From: Phytophthora quininea
Taxonomy: Eukaryota; Oomycota; Peronosporomycetes; Peronosporales; Peronosporaceae
NCBI GenBank assembly: GCA_011947345.1
Contig: JAAVTG010001040.1
Coordinates: forward strand, 62,001 to 126,000
DNA length: 64,000 nucleotides
Reading direction: 5' to 3'
Positions 53,961 through 64,000 of the stretch are shown one piece after another. The position numbers and the translations under genes were made by a program. The notes under the pieces were generated by a model. It made no database searches. It saw only the letters and a program-made list of their open reading frames with translations, and was not told the DNA's origin. Numbering within the stretch: the first letter of the stretch is position 1; each line of letters begins with the position of its first letter.

Positions 53961-55160
53961 ATGGCATCCACTGGATCAACTTCTGCACTAGCTGCTCAAT
54001 CGAGTGAGCTTGACATCGCTCAAGGTCGTTTGCTCCGTGAACTGACGGCAGGACTTCGTCCATACGAGAAGAAAGCGTATTTGCTGCGTGTTTGGCATGA
54101 AGCCTCTCTGTCCAATCGAGTTGTGTTGGCTGCCGCCATCGCCCGGTACTTCTACGAAGAGCAATGTCTGGAGCCGCTTATTCGAGTGCCCTTCAACTTC
54201 AATGCGTTATCAAACGCGGATTGTCTAGCCAAGTTTCGCTTTGGCAAAACCCAGATCGAGTACCTCGTTAAGCTCTTCGGATTAGACGCAGCTATCAGGA
54301 ATCGTGAACGCACGGCAGCGACTGGAGTGGAAGGTTTGTGCATTATTCTGTACAAGTTGGCGATCCCGTTACGCTGGAAAGACCTTGAATCCTTTTTTGG
54401 TCGAAAGGAAAGCGGTCTCTCCAACTTGTTTCTCCATGTTCTGGATCATCTCGACACGAAGTTCTCAGAACTTTTGTACTTTAATCACGAATATGCAGCA
54501 CAACACGTACAGATTTACGCGGACGCTGTGTTTGATGTTGGTGGATTAATGCAAAACGTGTGGGCGTTCGTGGATGGAACGGTTCGAGGCATTTGTAGAC
54601 CTACAGCTCGCAACATACGCCGTGATGGAAAGTATCTAAGCCAGAAATCCGTTTACAACGGTCATAAACGCAAGCATGCTCTGAAATACCAGACCCTATC
54701 AACCCCTGACGGATTAATCTGCCACTTGTACGGGCCGTTCCCGGGACGAAATCATGACATTAAGATGTTCAAGGATTCCTGTATTGCCAACGTCATTCGC
54801 AGTGACGTTCAGTTCAAGCCTTACCGAATCTACGGTGACCAAGCGTATGGAATCGACGGCGTGCTGTCCAGCCCATTCACGGGGGCGTATGGGAACCTTT
54901 CACGTGAGCAAAAGCTGGTCAACAAGAGCATGAGTAAAGTGCGCATATCTGTCGAATGGGGTTACGGACAAGTTGTTAACTACTGGACTGCACTCGACTT
55001 CAAACGACAGGCTCGCTCTGGTACTCAACCTGTTGGCTCGATGTAATGCGTTGCCGTTTTGCTCACAAATTGTCTAACTTGTGCTAATGGAGGCAACACG
55101 ATCAGTGACTACTTTAGACTTCCACCACCTAGTCTGGAGGAGTACTTGAAAAGGCAGTAA
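53961..55160 (+). pseudogene. PIF/Harbinger transposase with one premature stop
   Basis: The frame runs 399 codons from MASTGSTSALAAQSSE to a natural stop at 55158-55160. It is broken only by TAA at 55044-55046, between VGSM and CVAVLLTN. The DDE nuclease residues are present: WAFVDGTVRG, YGDQAYG and SVEWGYGQ. The N-terminal helix-turn-helix-like part includes FRFGKTQIEYLVKLF. The conserved tail after the stop (NTISDYFRLPPPSLEEYL) is typical of oomycete family members, so the stop is a recent substitution, not a frameshift. Harbinger elements need this enzyme plus a Myb-like partner, which lies convergent downstream. Confidence 0.85.
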
Positions 55161-55273
55161 TTCATTCATACAAACTGGTTGTCTTTCGACTGAATATCTA
55201 CTTGTTGCCATTGCTGTTGAGCGACTTACTGAAAATCGTGACGCACTGCAATATTAGTTGCCTGTTTCGCTCT

Positions 55274-56004
55274 TCAGCTTCCTCGCGCGCGGTGAACTCG
55301 TTCTTCAGCTCGCTCGCGAGCTTGCTCCCGCTCCCGCTCAAACGCTAGCCGATTCTCGTGTTGCTCTCTTTCAAAAGCCAGTCGTTCTGCATGTTGCTGC
55401 TGCTGTAGGTGCATTTGACGATCAAACTGCTCACGACGCATCTCTTCGTCGAGCCGAATGCGTTTATCTTGTCTGTCAACTTCCAATTGGAAAACACTCT
55501 TACGGCGTCCTGACGTCGACGTTTTAGTTGGTGTTGCTGATGTGCTGACTGACGTAGTTGACGCCACAGAAGCCGTATCGCCCTCGCTCTCTGACGGCGA
55601 GCCACTTGACAGGATACCTTCACCTCTGAGAGCGCGACGTGTTATAGCCTCAGACACAATTTGAGAAGCGCACAGGTTAGTTTGGGCCTCTTCAGCTTGC
55701 TTCTTTGCTTTTTTGACGTTTTTTCCGCCTCGAAGTCCTTTTCTAGAGACACGTACTGCCCTACGAGACCGGGTAAGCTATCATAGTGACTCTGCTCGTT
55801 TGCAGCACCCTTCGCCTCTTCGATACCACTGGCTAAGGTCGCTCGAAGCTCCCCTGCTCGCCAATTCTTCTTCAAAAGTCGCACACGATCCTGCACCTGC
55901 TTGTCAATGACAGCAGTCTTTATGGCAGCACTGACACATTTAGCGACTTGAACCCACACTGCACCAGCCTCCCTGTGGAAATCGGTGGCGTGATACTGGC
56001 ACAA
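55274..56004 (-). CDS. Myb/SANT-like partner protein of the PIF element (one-base frame break)
   Basis: Two minus-strand frames join into about 243 aa if one base is added at the T6 run 55719-55724. The N-terminal part (VWVQVAKCVSAAIK, then VQDRVRLLKKNWRAGELRATLASGIEE) resembles the SANT-like DNA-binding domain found beside PIF transposases. The middle is Ser/Thr-rich. The C-terminus is a long charged coiled coil (REQFDRQMHLQQQQHAERL). In this transposon class the partner recruits the transposase to the element ends and the nucleus. Its true start lies at or beyond 56004. It is tail-to-tail with the transposase, the usual two-gene layout. Confidence 0.65.
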
Positions 56005-56362
56005 ACTGCACGCAAGCCCGCCTCATTGTCCTGGACGCAGTGACGGTGGAGGCGCGGCCGGCGGGCATTGGCCAGTGGACCTTGAAGGACGACGTCGTAT
56101 GCGTATACATGAACCAGGAAGGAGGCAAACAGATTCTCTAAACCAATTCACTTTCGATTTACCCGCTCCCGGAAAAGCCTCACGTTACATCCCCGTACTT
56201 GGCAGCGTATGGCTTCTGCTTTATAACCTCGCGCATGAGCTCCTTATCCATGTCTTAAGAGAAGCGAAACACCATGGTGGCTCTGACACTAAATCGTGGC
56301 AGCGTCAATCCTAAAATGAGACTTTGTCATGTGGCTGCGAAGTGTTCATCTCTCGGTTGTGC
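56005..56362. other. Right flank of the PIF element
   Basis: This region may include the 5' end of the Myb-like gene (a minus-strand frame at 55940-56128) and the right end of the PIF element. No terminal repeat was identified. Confidence 0.35.
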
Positions 56363-56442
56363 TAAAGATAAATTCAAACCTAGTGGGTTTTGCCCACAAC
56401 CGCAGCAGATGGCTAACTTCACCGGGTTTGAATTTATCTTTA
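56363..56442. repeat. MITE-like nested inverted repeat
   Basis: TAAAGATAAATTCAAACC (56363-56380) is repeated perfectly inverted at 56425-56442, and the 44-nt interior contains a second hairpin, GTGGG-TTTTG-CCCAC (56383-56397). Size and structure suggest a very small foldback element or MITE remnant. Confidence 0.7.
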
Positions 56443-56500
56443 CTAGAATAACAATGTTTATCATCACGAGCAAGCTCGAGGTGAAGAAACGTGATATTCA

Positions 56501-56520
56501 GTTGAGTTGAGTTTGAGTTG
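56501..56520. repeat. Short (TCAAC)n-type tail of a LINE
   Basis: On the minus strand the sequence here is a simple TCAAC-like repeat directly beyond the LINE 3' end, resembling the short repeat tails of some non-LTR retrotransposons. Confidence 0.45.
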
Positions 56521-58035
56521 AAATGATTTGATTAACTAGTTGGCAGATTCTCTCGTCTGGAAGGTGTAGCTTAGCTTAGACAATCTATCTAATCAAGAAT
56601 CCATTCGCAGAATTCAGCTAAACTCACGGGATCCAAATACTCTGCGGCCGTTCTAGAAGAATGTCCTTCGGAGGATCAAACCCCAATTGCCGGACTAGTT
56701 CTGCAATCGCTAAGGAATCGCAATGAAGATCCGTCGCATGCTGGTAAATGAATTGGTAGTGCCTCTTAAAGGGATTTTGCAGATTAGCAACGTTAGGCAT
56801 TTCTGCCTCCGTCTCACGGAAATGAATGTCGTTTCGCAATCTCCATGTGGCGTGGAAAACAATAGCAGTTTGCACTTTCCAAAGAAGCAGCTATGCTTTT
56901 TGCTTCTCTCTCCATCTTGTGCGGATATCTTGTAGCTTTGGAAAAAAGCAACAGTCGCCAGCTTAGAGATAGTCGGAAGACTGATGACCACGGAGCCCAC
57001 ACTTGGCGCCACATTTCTCTCAAGGCTGGGCACGTATAAAAGCAGTGCTCCACCGTTTCGATAGCTTGACACGTAGGACGAACACATTGTTGAATGTTTG
57101 GGTCCAGTGATCTTAGAAAGTAAAGCCGCGAGCCCACAGTCAAATCACCAAAGTACAGACGCAGCATTATGTCATGGACCACAGGCAGGAGAAACCCACG
57201 AAGTGATAGGAAGCTCGATAATGTTTGATGAACGTGTTGTCTAGGGCACCCTAAACCTTCCATCGGATGATGATCCATATCTGGTACTTTTTGAAGGAGT
57301 TTTGTCCAATCTTGAAGTCGCAAGTATGGGAAGAAGCGCGCTTTTGGCTCAGTTGGAACCAACCCATTCACTTTCACTCCAAATACTGGTGGTGTGTTTG
57401 AAATTGCCACAACTCGAATACCCCCAGCTTCAGGATCCGGCAGAACACGATAAAAACTTGCGTCAACTGATGATAAAGCCGAAATATATCGTGCAGAACA
57501 ATTTGGGATCCACGGGTAGGATGAAGCGCTGAACATACTTTAGTGAAAAAGTAGTGGACGACGGCCAACAGCGATTACCATCCAGGAAGTCTGCAAAACA
57601 CCAAAATTGGTGTTCTGCAAGTGCGCGGCATAAATTGCGAAATTTTATGGATCCTGCGCCAAGCGGCTTCGAGAATCTTGTGGCTCCGCGAGCGTACAAA
57701 AGGTGAAACGCTGGTACCTTGCTCCACCATATCGGACTAGATAGCACGAACTGCAACCTTCTGGTTCTACTTTGGTGTAGAGACGTTCAACTTGGCCATT
57801 GAATACGGTTCCACTCCTTCAAAACATGCCGCCACCACAAGGGGAGCATTGTAGTCCTCCATCCTGCGGGCTTCGGAGGTTCTTGGAGCAGAAAATCACC
57901 CGAAGCAGGTCGCGCGAATTTCCCATATCGTCGTTGGAGCATTGCCAACAGTGGGCGGTACCATACATCACCATCTGTAGGAATGACATAGGAAGTCGTT
58001 AGCAGAGGGATTTCCCGCAACACCACCGAGGAGGG
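56521..58035 (-). mobile_element. LINE (non-LTR retrotransposon), 3' part
   Basis: Minus-strand frames encode the C-terminal portion of a LINE ORF2: PLWWRHVLKEWNRIQW (about 57840), the zinc-knuckle RVT-type finger CVRPTCQAIETVEHCFYTCPA (about 56990-57080), and VFHATWRLRNDIHFRE near the end (56860). The protein then ends HYQFIYQHATDLHC. Several frame changes are present. The same C-terminal block recurs at 63600-64000, so these are two copies of one LINE family. The reverse transcriptase for this copy appears to lie to the right of the MULE (62640-63516). Confidence 0.75.
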
Positions 58036-58419
58036 CTTCTTCACCACTGATTTGGACTAGCTCACCTCACCACTGATACGGGCTAAATCACCAATGCTCC
58101 AATGCAGGACGTAAGACACCTAAAAACGCTGTATTGTCAAAATAGCTAGCGACGTATTGCCAAAATAGCTATCGTCTTGGAGTGCTCATTGCAAAAGAAA
58201 CTACCACCCCCGCGACGAATACCTTCAAGAGCCTCTCGTCAATGGACGCCGACAGTCATCCCAGCGACAGACCCCCTGGCCTCGCAGCATTGATCAAACG
58301 AATCGGCCAAAAGAGTGTGACGAATGTCGATGAAACTTTTCGCCCAGGGTGTATAATGACCACGGTAGATGGGGAATGTACCTAGGAAGTGTATCTGGCA
58401 AACAGAACTTCCAGGAAAG

Positions 58420-60310
58420 ATCTTGGACGCAGACCTTGATCTGCGTTCAGGAACTTGGCGTGCACCTTGTGATAATCCCTGTCGGCTCGATCGCTAGATT
58501 CGGCGGACCGGATTTGCCACCAGGCACTCAAGGTTTGGGAGTTGGACCTGTAATTTCGCTAGCTACCAGATCGAATGTTTGAATACTTCGCCATCCACTC
58601 TGCGTTGTTGAATTCACTAATCCACTGCTATCGACATCCCACCGGATGACGTTGATGATAGGATCGATCTTATCATGAGTGTCCAAGTGTATTGGATACC
58701 GATCGCGAGGAACAACGCGAAGAACTTGAGCTCGTCAAGCCATTGCGGTGCGATTGCGGCACACAGTACGTAGTACGAAATGAAATCACCGGCTGAAAGA
58801 CTCTTGACACGATGTGAAAGTGGATTTTTCTATGTGGAGTATACTGAACGCAATATACTGGACGCTGATTGGTGGATGAAAATTTCGAGTGGGAAACGAC
58901 GCATGCGTACTGTGAGAGACGGTTTGAACACAGCTGCGCTGGATGCAGGTGTCCTACCAAGGAGGGACCTTAGGTACGAGAAGTGCGCGCAAGGATGCAG
59001 AATTCCCTTGGACGCAGATGAGCACTCAGTCTCGGCCGACCCTCGTCCTGAAGGTGGGTTACCTCTTAAGGTGCAAATCTCCGTGCGGAATGTATCTGCA
59101 CGGGGACCCGCCCTTGCCTTGGTCGGTAACAAAGGCCCTGCAGCACCCGCAGCAGGCATCAAGCATGTCCCAGAATGTGTTCCCACCGAAGTTATCCTGA
59201 ACGCGGTCCAAGATATCCTGAACGCAGTCCGTGTGTTCTGAACGCAGACCATGATGTTCTGAACGCAGGCCATGACGTCCTGAACGCAGGCCATGACGTC
59301 CTGAACGCAGTCGAAGATCCTGAACGCAGATGAGTCCAAGTCGATATTCCTTGGACGCATCATGCCTCTATGGATTTCACTGTACGGATGTATCGAATGT
59401 GCGTTCAAGGACTGGCATCCAAGATGGAAGTGCGTTCAAGATACCAAGTGCGTCCTGAACACAAATGCGTCCTGGATGATGATCTGTTTTCGGTGCCGAT
59501 GATTACGCCACAAGTTGAACTTGGGAAAGAATCCAGTAGAAGTGTCGAGTCGACAAGTCCTGCACATACTCAAGCCAAGATAAACGTAGAAGCCTGATTT
59601 GTACCCAGAATCGCAAGAGCACAGAGAGAAGAGAGAGAGAAAGAGTCTTAGATAAAACAATCAGAGAGTTCGATTTGCCAAGAAGCCCACAAGTGGTTTT
59701 GGAAGCGGTTTCCTGAGAGCGCGTGCGTGCAAGGCGTGAAGGACAAGACGACCTGGGTGTCGCCGGGGCTCCCCATCCGTGTCAAGTCAAGTTGGGTAGG
59801 GGATCTTAAGGCGCGTGCGTCCAGGGTTCCCCCATTCCATTTCCCAGTTGGGCCGTCTATCCGTGGCGACAACCCATTTCATATTCTCCCCACCTCCGGT
59901 GCGCGTTGGCAGTAAGCGTGCAGGAGTCCAAATCGGAACTGTAACTGCGTTCAAGAGCCCCGAGAAGTCTACGGTTGGTCAAGTTCTCCGGCTCAAGCGT
60001 CAAGGCCCCGTCTGGCCTAGTGTTTTTCCCTCGTTGAGGGTGGTGCGCGATCGTCCAGGAGTGCCCAAGGTGACCCGAGTGTCTTGGGGGCACATTCCTG
60101 ATTGTACTCGGCTACAGACCCCCGTCCAAGGGTCTCAAAGAATAAGCGACGGCTACATATTAGTGCGTTTAGCACATCGGGTTCTCTGTATTGTTGGTAT
60201 TAAGTGGAGAAGTTCTCTCTACGCTCTACGCTCTATGCTCCACGCTCCCTCGTCTCTCCACACCGCACGAGTGCGTTCAAGAGTCAAGTGCGTTCTACAA
60301 ACTGCGTCCA
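58420..60310. repeat. Dispersed TGCGTYCAAG decamer array in MULE 5' region
   Basis: A decamer close to TGCGTYCAAG, or its complement CTTGRACGCA, recurs about 20 times over 1.9 kb in both orientations. Examples lie near 58426, 58990, 59351, 59399, 59431, 59946, 60271 and 60301. CTGAACGCA variants cluster at 59190-59335. No coding explanation is apparent. Confidence 0.65.
59190..59335. repeat. Degenerate 21-22 bp tandem repeat
   Basis: Six or seven imperfect units of the type CCTGAACGCAGGCCATGACGT follow one another. Two central units are nearly identical (about 59258-59300). They form the densest part of the wider decamer array. Confidence 0.75.
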
Positions 60311-60354
60311 AGAGCAAACAAATCCGGCCTGTCATTGATATTTGCTCTCAAAAC

Positions 60355-62109
60355 ATGCATCGATCTGGTGTACCGATTTCACGAGATCCTGACAAATTAA
60401 TAGTACTTTGCGATGCGGTATGCAGCGGAGGAGAAATGCAGTCGCATTTGGGCAATGGGTCTGCAACCTCACCTTTTCGAATCGCTCTTACATGCTTTTC
60501 TCCATTGAGCGCTTACGTTAAAGCGCAAGGTTTACAAGACTGTAACACTATTTTGCACTTGGATAGCACGCACAACATGGTAGATAAACACTACCCTGTG
60601 TTCGTGATTGGTTTTCCGATCGCCGAGGATCTTATTTCCCGATCATGTTTTGTTGTACATCCCAACGCAAAGAAGATGATATTGCATGGCTGCTGCGCGA
60701 GTTAAAGGAAGTCATGAGGGATGCATTTGACTGCGTGTTCAAGCCCGAGTTTGTTATGACGGACTGTGATGACGCACATTACAATGCGATTAGAGCGGAG
60801 CTCCCCGACACCAACATATTAATGTGTTGGTTCCACGTTTTGCAAAACGTGAAGAACCACACACATGGACTTCAACCACGTCTTATTGGCATGCTTTTTA
60901 CCGACTTCAACGCGATGCACTTTGCTCGAACAAGAGATGAGTATATGAAGCTCAGGGACCATGCTCTCGCCAAATGGACTACCGAAGGCAGAACGAACAC
61001 ACCTTTTCGCAAAATTAGTCTGCATTTGAAGAAACAATGGATAACCAACTCTAGGTTATCGAACTGGCAAGCTTACTTTACCAAACCCGGGGCTGCAGCA
61101 ACTAACAATCCTGTCGAAACCTACCATCGAACATTTAAACTCGTCAATGGTTCTTCAAAAGCTACGCCTACTGAACTTGTGAATCGACAGGATACATCTC
61201 GATTGGCCTTTATAAACAACCGCGCTCCATTTCACGCGACACCAGCTGCATCGTACCGCCTTCGAGCCTTATACAACGGATACGTTAAGCGCGGGAACTC
61301 AGAGCTGAAATACAGCCCCCATCAGGAGACACTCGTACAGCGTTGGTTTTTCACAAGGCTGAGGCAATAGAAAACCTCGAGGCGGAATCCGACGAAAAGG
61401 ATGACGAGATTAAAAACCCTGATGATGTGAACAAACCAATAAAGTCTCCTCATATCCGGCGCATGCAATGGTTTGGAATGCCTCGGTGTGGATGGACTGT
61501 GGATATTGGAAACAAAGCTTGTGGGTGTCGATACTTCTTTAAGTACGGGATTTGTGTACATGTTATTCACGCAACGGTGACAGCGGGAGTACCATGTCCC
61601 GGTATGCCCCATCTTGAACCTCGATTTGTTCTTGCATCCTCGAGGCGTACTAAAGCAAAGGAAAAAAGAAGCAAAAACCTCAAAGGCGCACCAATTCCAA
61701 CCCGCAAACTCAAGATACGCCCGCTGTATTGGAACCTATTGCAGATGCCTCACCTCCCGGAGGACGAAGATACAACGAACGAAGCTACAATGTGACTGGC
61801 TGCGTGGCTTACGAGGCAGATTTGTCATTCTCTCCAGACTACGAAGACGAAGAACCGTTTGAACAATGTTGGAATACAGTAGTCGATGCAGAGATCGGTG
61901 GGTTGAGTGATTGGCGCGACTCGGGAAGCGCTGACAATGACACTAACCCACATGCCCCACTGGTACCACAGCCATTGAGCTATGTGGCACTGTTGAATAC
62001 CAGTTGCAGCCAACCCGCTGCGCATCCGAGTGGCGCTGACACCGCTTCTCATAGCCCAAGTACAGTCCCTCGAGCGTCTTGTGCCCAAACAAAGAGACGC
62101 AGATACTAG
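60355..62109 (+). pseudogene. MULE transposase with SWIM zinc finger (frame-broken)
   Basis: The MULE catalytic core has ILHLDSTHNMVDKHYPVFVIG with the first Asp (about 60557-60615), VMTDCDDAHYNAI with the second Asp (about 60755), MCWFHVLQNVK (about 60823), and NPVETYH with the catalytic Glu (about 61108-61128). A SWIM zinc finger follows: ACGCRYFFKYGICVHV (about 61518-61565). The C-terminal tail is Ser/Pro-rich. Frame changes lie near 60670, 61350 and 61760. They may be single-base errors, so activity is undecided. The part upstream of 60355 in the same frame is probably non-coding. Confidence 0.75.
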
Positions 62110-62497
62110 GTACAAACACCACGTGGAGAAATCTTCTCCTGAGGCGGAGTGGTAATATAGTACAATAATTCATTCGATGAGGGATAAGTGATTTTCCTGC
62201 TGTAACAGCGTTGCTTTGTGGGTTCGTACACAGATGTCTAGATGCAGCAGTACGCTAGGCTCTGAGGACTTGTAGGTGGTCAACCACACCTTTAGCACAA
62301 GTTGTGTAGTCAGGTACAAATGAAGATAATATTGGATAGCGCTATTGCAGGATTGAACAATACTTCGAGTCGTGATCCCTTTTGGTGAAAAAGCCCTTCC
62401 TGGTGGTGACTGCAGTCAGTACACGTGGTGCTAACGGCCAGCTGACATTTTTGGTGATATAGCCCACGCCCGTGGTGCTGCGGTCCAAATCAGTGGT

Positions 62498-62639
62498 ACT
62501 TACCACCTTCACTCGTCGTTAGCATAGCTAAGTGACATCAATGTACCTCACTGAAAAACGAAAACGAAACCATCTGTAGGAGTAGCAGCGCTAATCGTAG
62601 CTACATTTTTGCAGAAGCTGGAAGTGCTGACGCTGGATA
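62498..62639. other. Junction between MULE end and LINE reverse transcriptase
   Basis: A short stretch between the MULE right end and the recognisable LINE frame. No feature seen. Confidence 0.4.
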
Positions 62640-63530
62640 ATCATCTTCACGACAGGATCCCAATACCATCCGCGTCCCGGGGTCGCGCAGCTAATCCTTT
62701 CTTAACAATACTTATTCCTGCTTTCCCAACGCTCACTCGGTTGTACAGTACATATCGATTAACAATTCCTTGCCAGCGATTTATAAACCGAGTTGGAATC
62801 GTCACGGTGGCTGTAAAATACCAGAGTAGTGATAAAATCTCTGCTTGTGCAATCAGTCTTCGCCCAAGCAGGGTTCTTGCTCTACCTTGCCAAAGCTTCA
62901 ACCGTGTTATCAAGTTTTTGTCCAGTTGATTCGCGAGCACTGTGGAGATATCAAAATTGCCGAATGGAATACCGAGATTACGCGTTGTTTCACCGCGTAC
63001 CAGAGTGCGTAGTGGTTCAATGGTCGGTGCTGAGTACCTGTTGTTAAGACTCATTATCACGCTTTTAGCTTGGTTCAGTTGGGCCCCAGAGCCTGCGCAA
63101 TACGTCTCCACAAGTTGGAGTTGTTCTTTTAGCTGACGTTTTCCTTTTGCGAATAACACTGTGTCATCAGCGAAGAAGGCTACTGGTATGCATAAATCTT
63201 GATCTACGCGAACTCCTAGGTTCCGATGTGCTCGTAAGAGATTGCCGAGCGGTTCCAGGGAGAGAGCGAATAGATACGGGGATAATGGATCACCCTGCTT
63301 AACCCTTCGACCAGGTGTCAAGGAGTCTTGAGCCCATCCATTTATCATGAGCGAGCACTCAGATTCTGTGTACATCAGCTTGATCCATGACAGGAAGCGC
63401 GCTCCAAAACCTTGGCGTTCAAGTACACGGAAAAGATATTGGCGATTCACTCTGTCGTAGGCTTTAGCAAAATCCAAAAATGTTGCTAGTCCTTTGTAGT
63501 TTTGAGATGTCATCAAGGAGGAAAATGAAT
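62640..63530 (-). mobile_element. LINE reverse transcriptase fragment (5'-truncated)
   Basis: A long minus-strand frame (63516-62647) covers the second half of a LINE reverse transcriptase: TFLDFAKAYDRVNRQYL, RVKQGDPLSPYLFALSLEP, the catalytic VAFFADDTVLFA, then the thumb region ending GLAARPRDADGIG. The frame starts abruptly within the RT, as expected for a 5'-truncated LINE copy. It most likely belongs to the same copy as the 3' part at 56521-58035, now separated by the MULE. It is followed at once by the 3' tail of the other LINE. Confidence 0.8.
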
Positions 63531-64000
63531 TGATTAACTGTTTAGCGGATTTCTCGTCTTAAGGTGATAAGCTATCTATCCGTGAGAGTTACGTTCGTGT
63601 CGTCCACATGTGGTGCATGGGTTCCGGGATATTGTTTTCTGGCGGGTCGAAGCCAAGTTTTTGCAGCACACAGACCACAGTAGCGCGGTTGCAATGAAAC
63701 TCATGTGCGTGTTGGTAGAGGAATTGGTAGTGCATCTTGAACGAGTTCAGCAGATTGAGAATACTTGGCACTTCAGCTGTCGTTTCCTGGAAATGAATGT
63801 CGTTCCTTAGTCTCTATGTTGCATGAAACACAATCGCTGTGTAGATCCTCCACAGAAGCATTAGTTCTTTGTGTTCACTTCTCCAGTTCCTACGGAGGTC
63901 TTGCAATCTTGGGAAGAGTAGCAACCTCCAGCTTAGGTCGACGCAAAAGAACGTCGACCACCGGCTCCATCGTTCGCTCCACATTGGTTCTAATGACGGG
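63531..64000 (-). mobile_element. 3' end of another LINE copy (runs off window)
   Basis: The minus strand reads HYQFLYQHAHEFHCNRATV and LGFDPPE (63589-63771), preceded by a diverged equivalent of the VFHATWRLRNDIHF block up to the window edge. This parallels 56624-56900 of the other copy. Both also share a related 3' untranslated stretch (about TGATTAACT...CAGATTCTCTCGTCT). Stops interrupt the frame. Confidence 0.7.

Larger units (their letters stand above)
58043..62497 (+). mobile_element. Mutator-like element (MULE) inserted in a LINE
   Basis: The ends share an inverted ACCACTGATTTGGAC (58043-58057, and inverted at 62483-62497) and an inner GGGCTAWATCACCAA block. Together they look like degenerate terminal inverted repeats with internal duplications. 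The interior carries a MULE transposase (60355-62109). LINE coding sequence lies on both outer sides, which suggests insertion into that LINE. I could not find a matching 8-11 bp target duplication, so the exact ends are uncertain. Confidence 0.6.

Noticed and set aside
59190..59335. CRISPR-like array
   Set aside because: Units are contiguous, degenerate tandem repeats without unique spacers, in a eukaryotic genome.

Overview
The window comes from an oomycete, most likely a Phytophthora-type plant pathogen. It carries a canonical RxLR-dEER effector gene. Its GC-rich genes are tightly packed and have few, short introns. The transposon mixture (Gypsy, hAT, Helitron, PIF/Harbinger, MULE, LINE) suits the same group. 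I cannot name the species from sequence alone.

The left half (about 1-33.2 kb) is gene-dense and mostly housekeeping. It opens with a near-perfect inverted repeat of about 2.25 kb per arm carrying two head-to-head copies of an AAAP amino-acid permease. Next comes a local family of three related, unrecognised genes: one apparently decayed, two divergent across 67 bp. Then follow a DUF4833 protein, the Sec1/Munc18 protein VPS45, a second AAAP-type transporter, a MOT1-type molybdate transporter, proteasome subunit RPN2, a small membrane protein, two tandem FAD-dependent oxidoreductases, a CDT1-like licensing factor, twin inverted tRNA-Arg(CCG) genes, a large coiled-coil protein with a repeated domain, RPB11 and a CCR4/Angel-type phosphohydrolase. 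Many neighbours are convergent or divergent with less than 120 bp between them.

The right half (about 34-64 kb) is transposon-rich. The RxLR effector (34344-34757) sits at the border. Beyond it lie a hAT element split by a 5.3-kb chromodomain Gypsy retrotransposon (5-bp target duplication visible), a SET-domain gene, a hypothetical gene, a decayed RepHel Helitron, a broken second RxLR gene, a PIF/Harbinger element with one nonsense codon, and a 5'-truncated LINE interrupted by a MULE, next to a further LINE copy at the right edge.

One caution applies throughout. At least 13 reading-frame breaks, several in essential genes (RPN2, VPS45), are each repaired by adding exactly one base, usually in a homopolymer run. 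That points to deletion-type sequencing or assembly errors. Frameshifts here should therefore not be read as pseudogenisation without checking. Nonsense codons and lost start codons, as in the second RxLR copy and the PIF transposase, are stronger evidence of decay.
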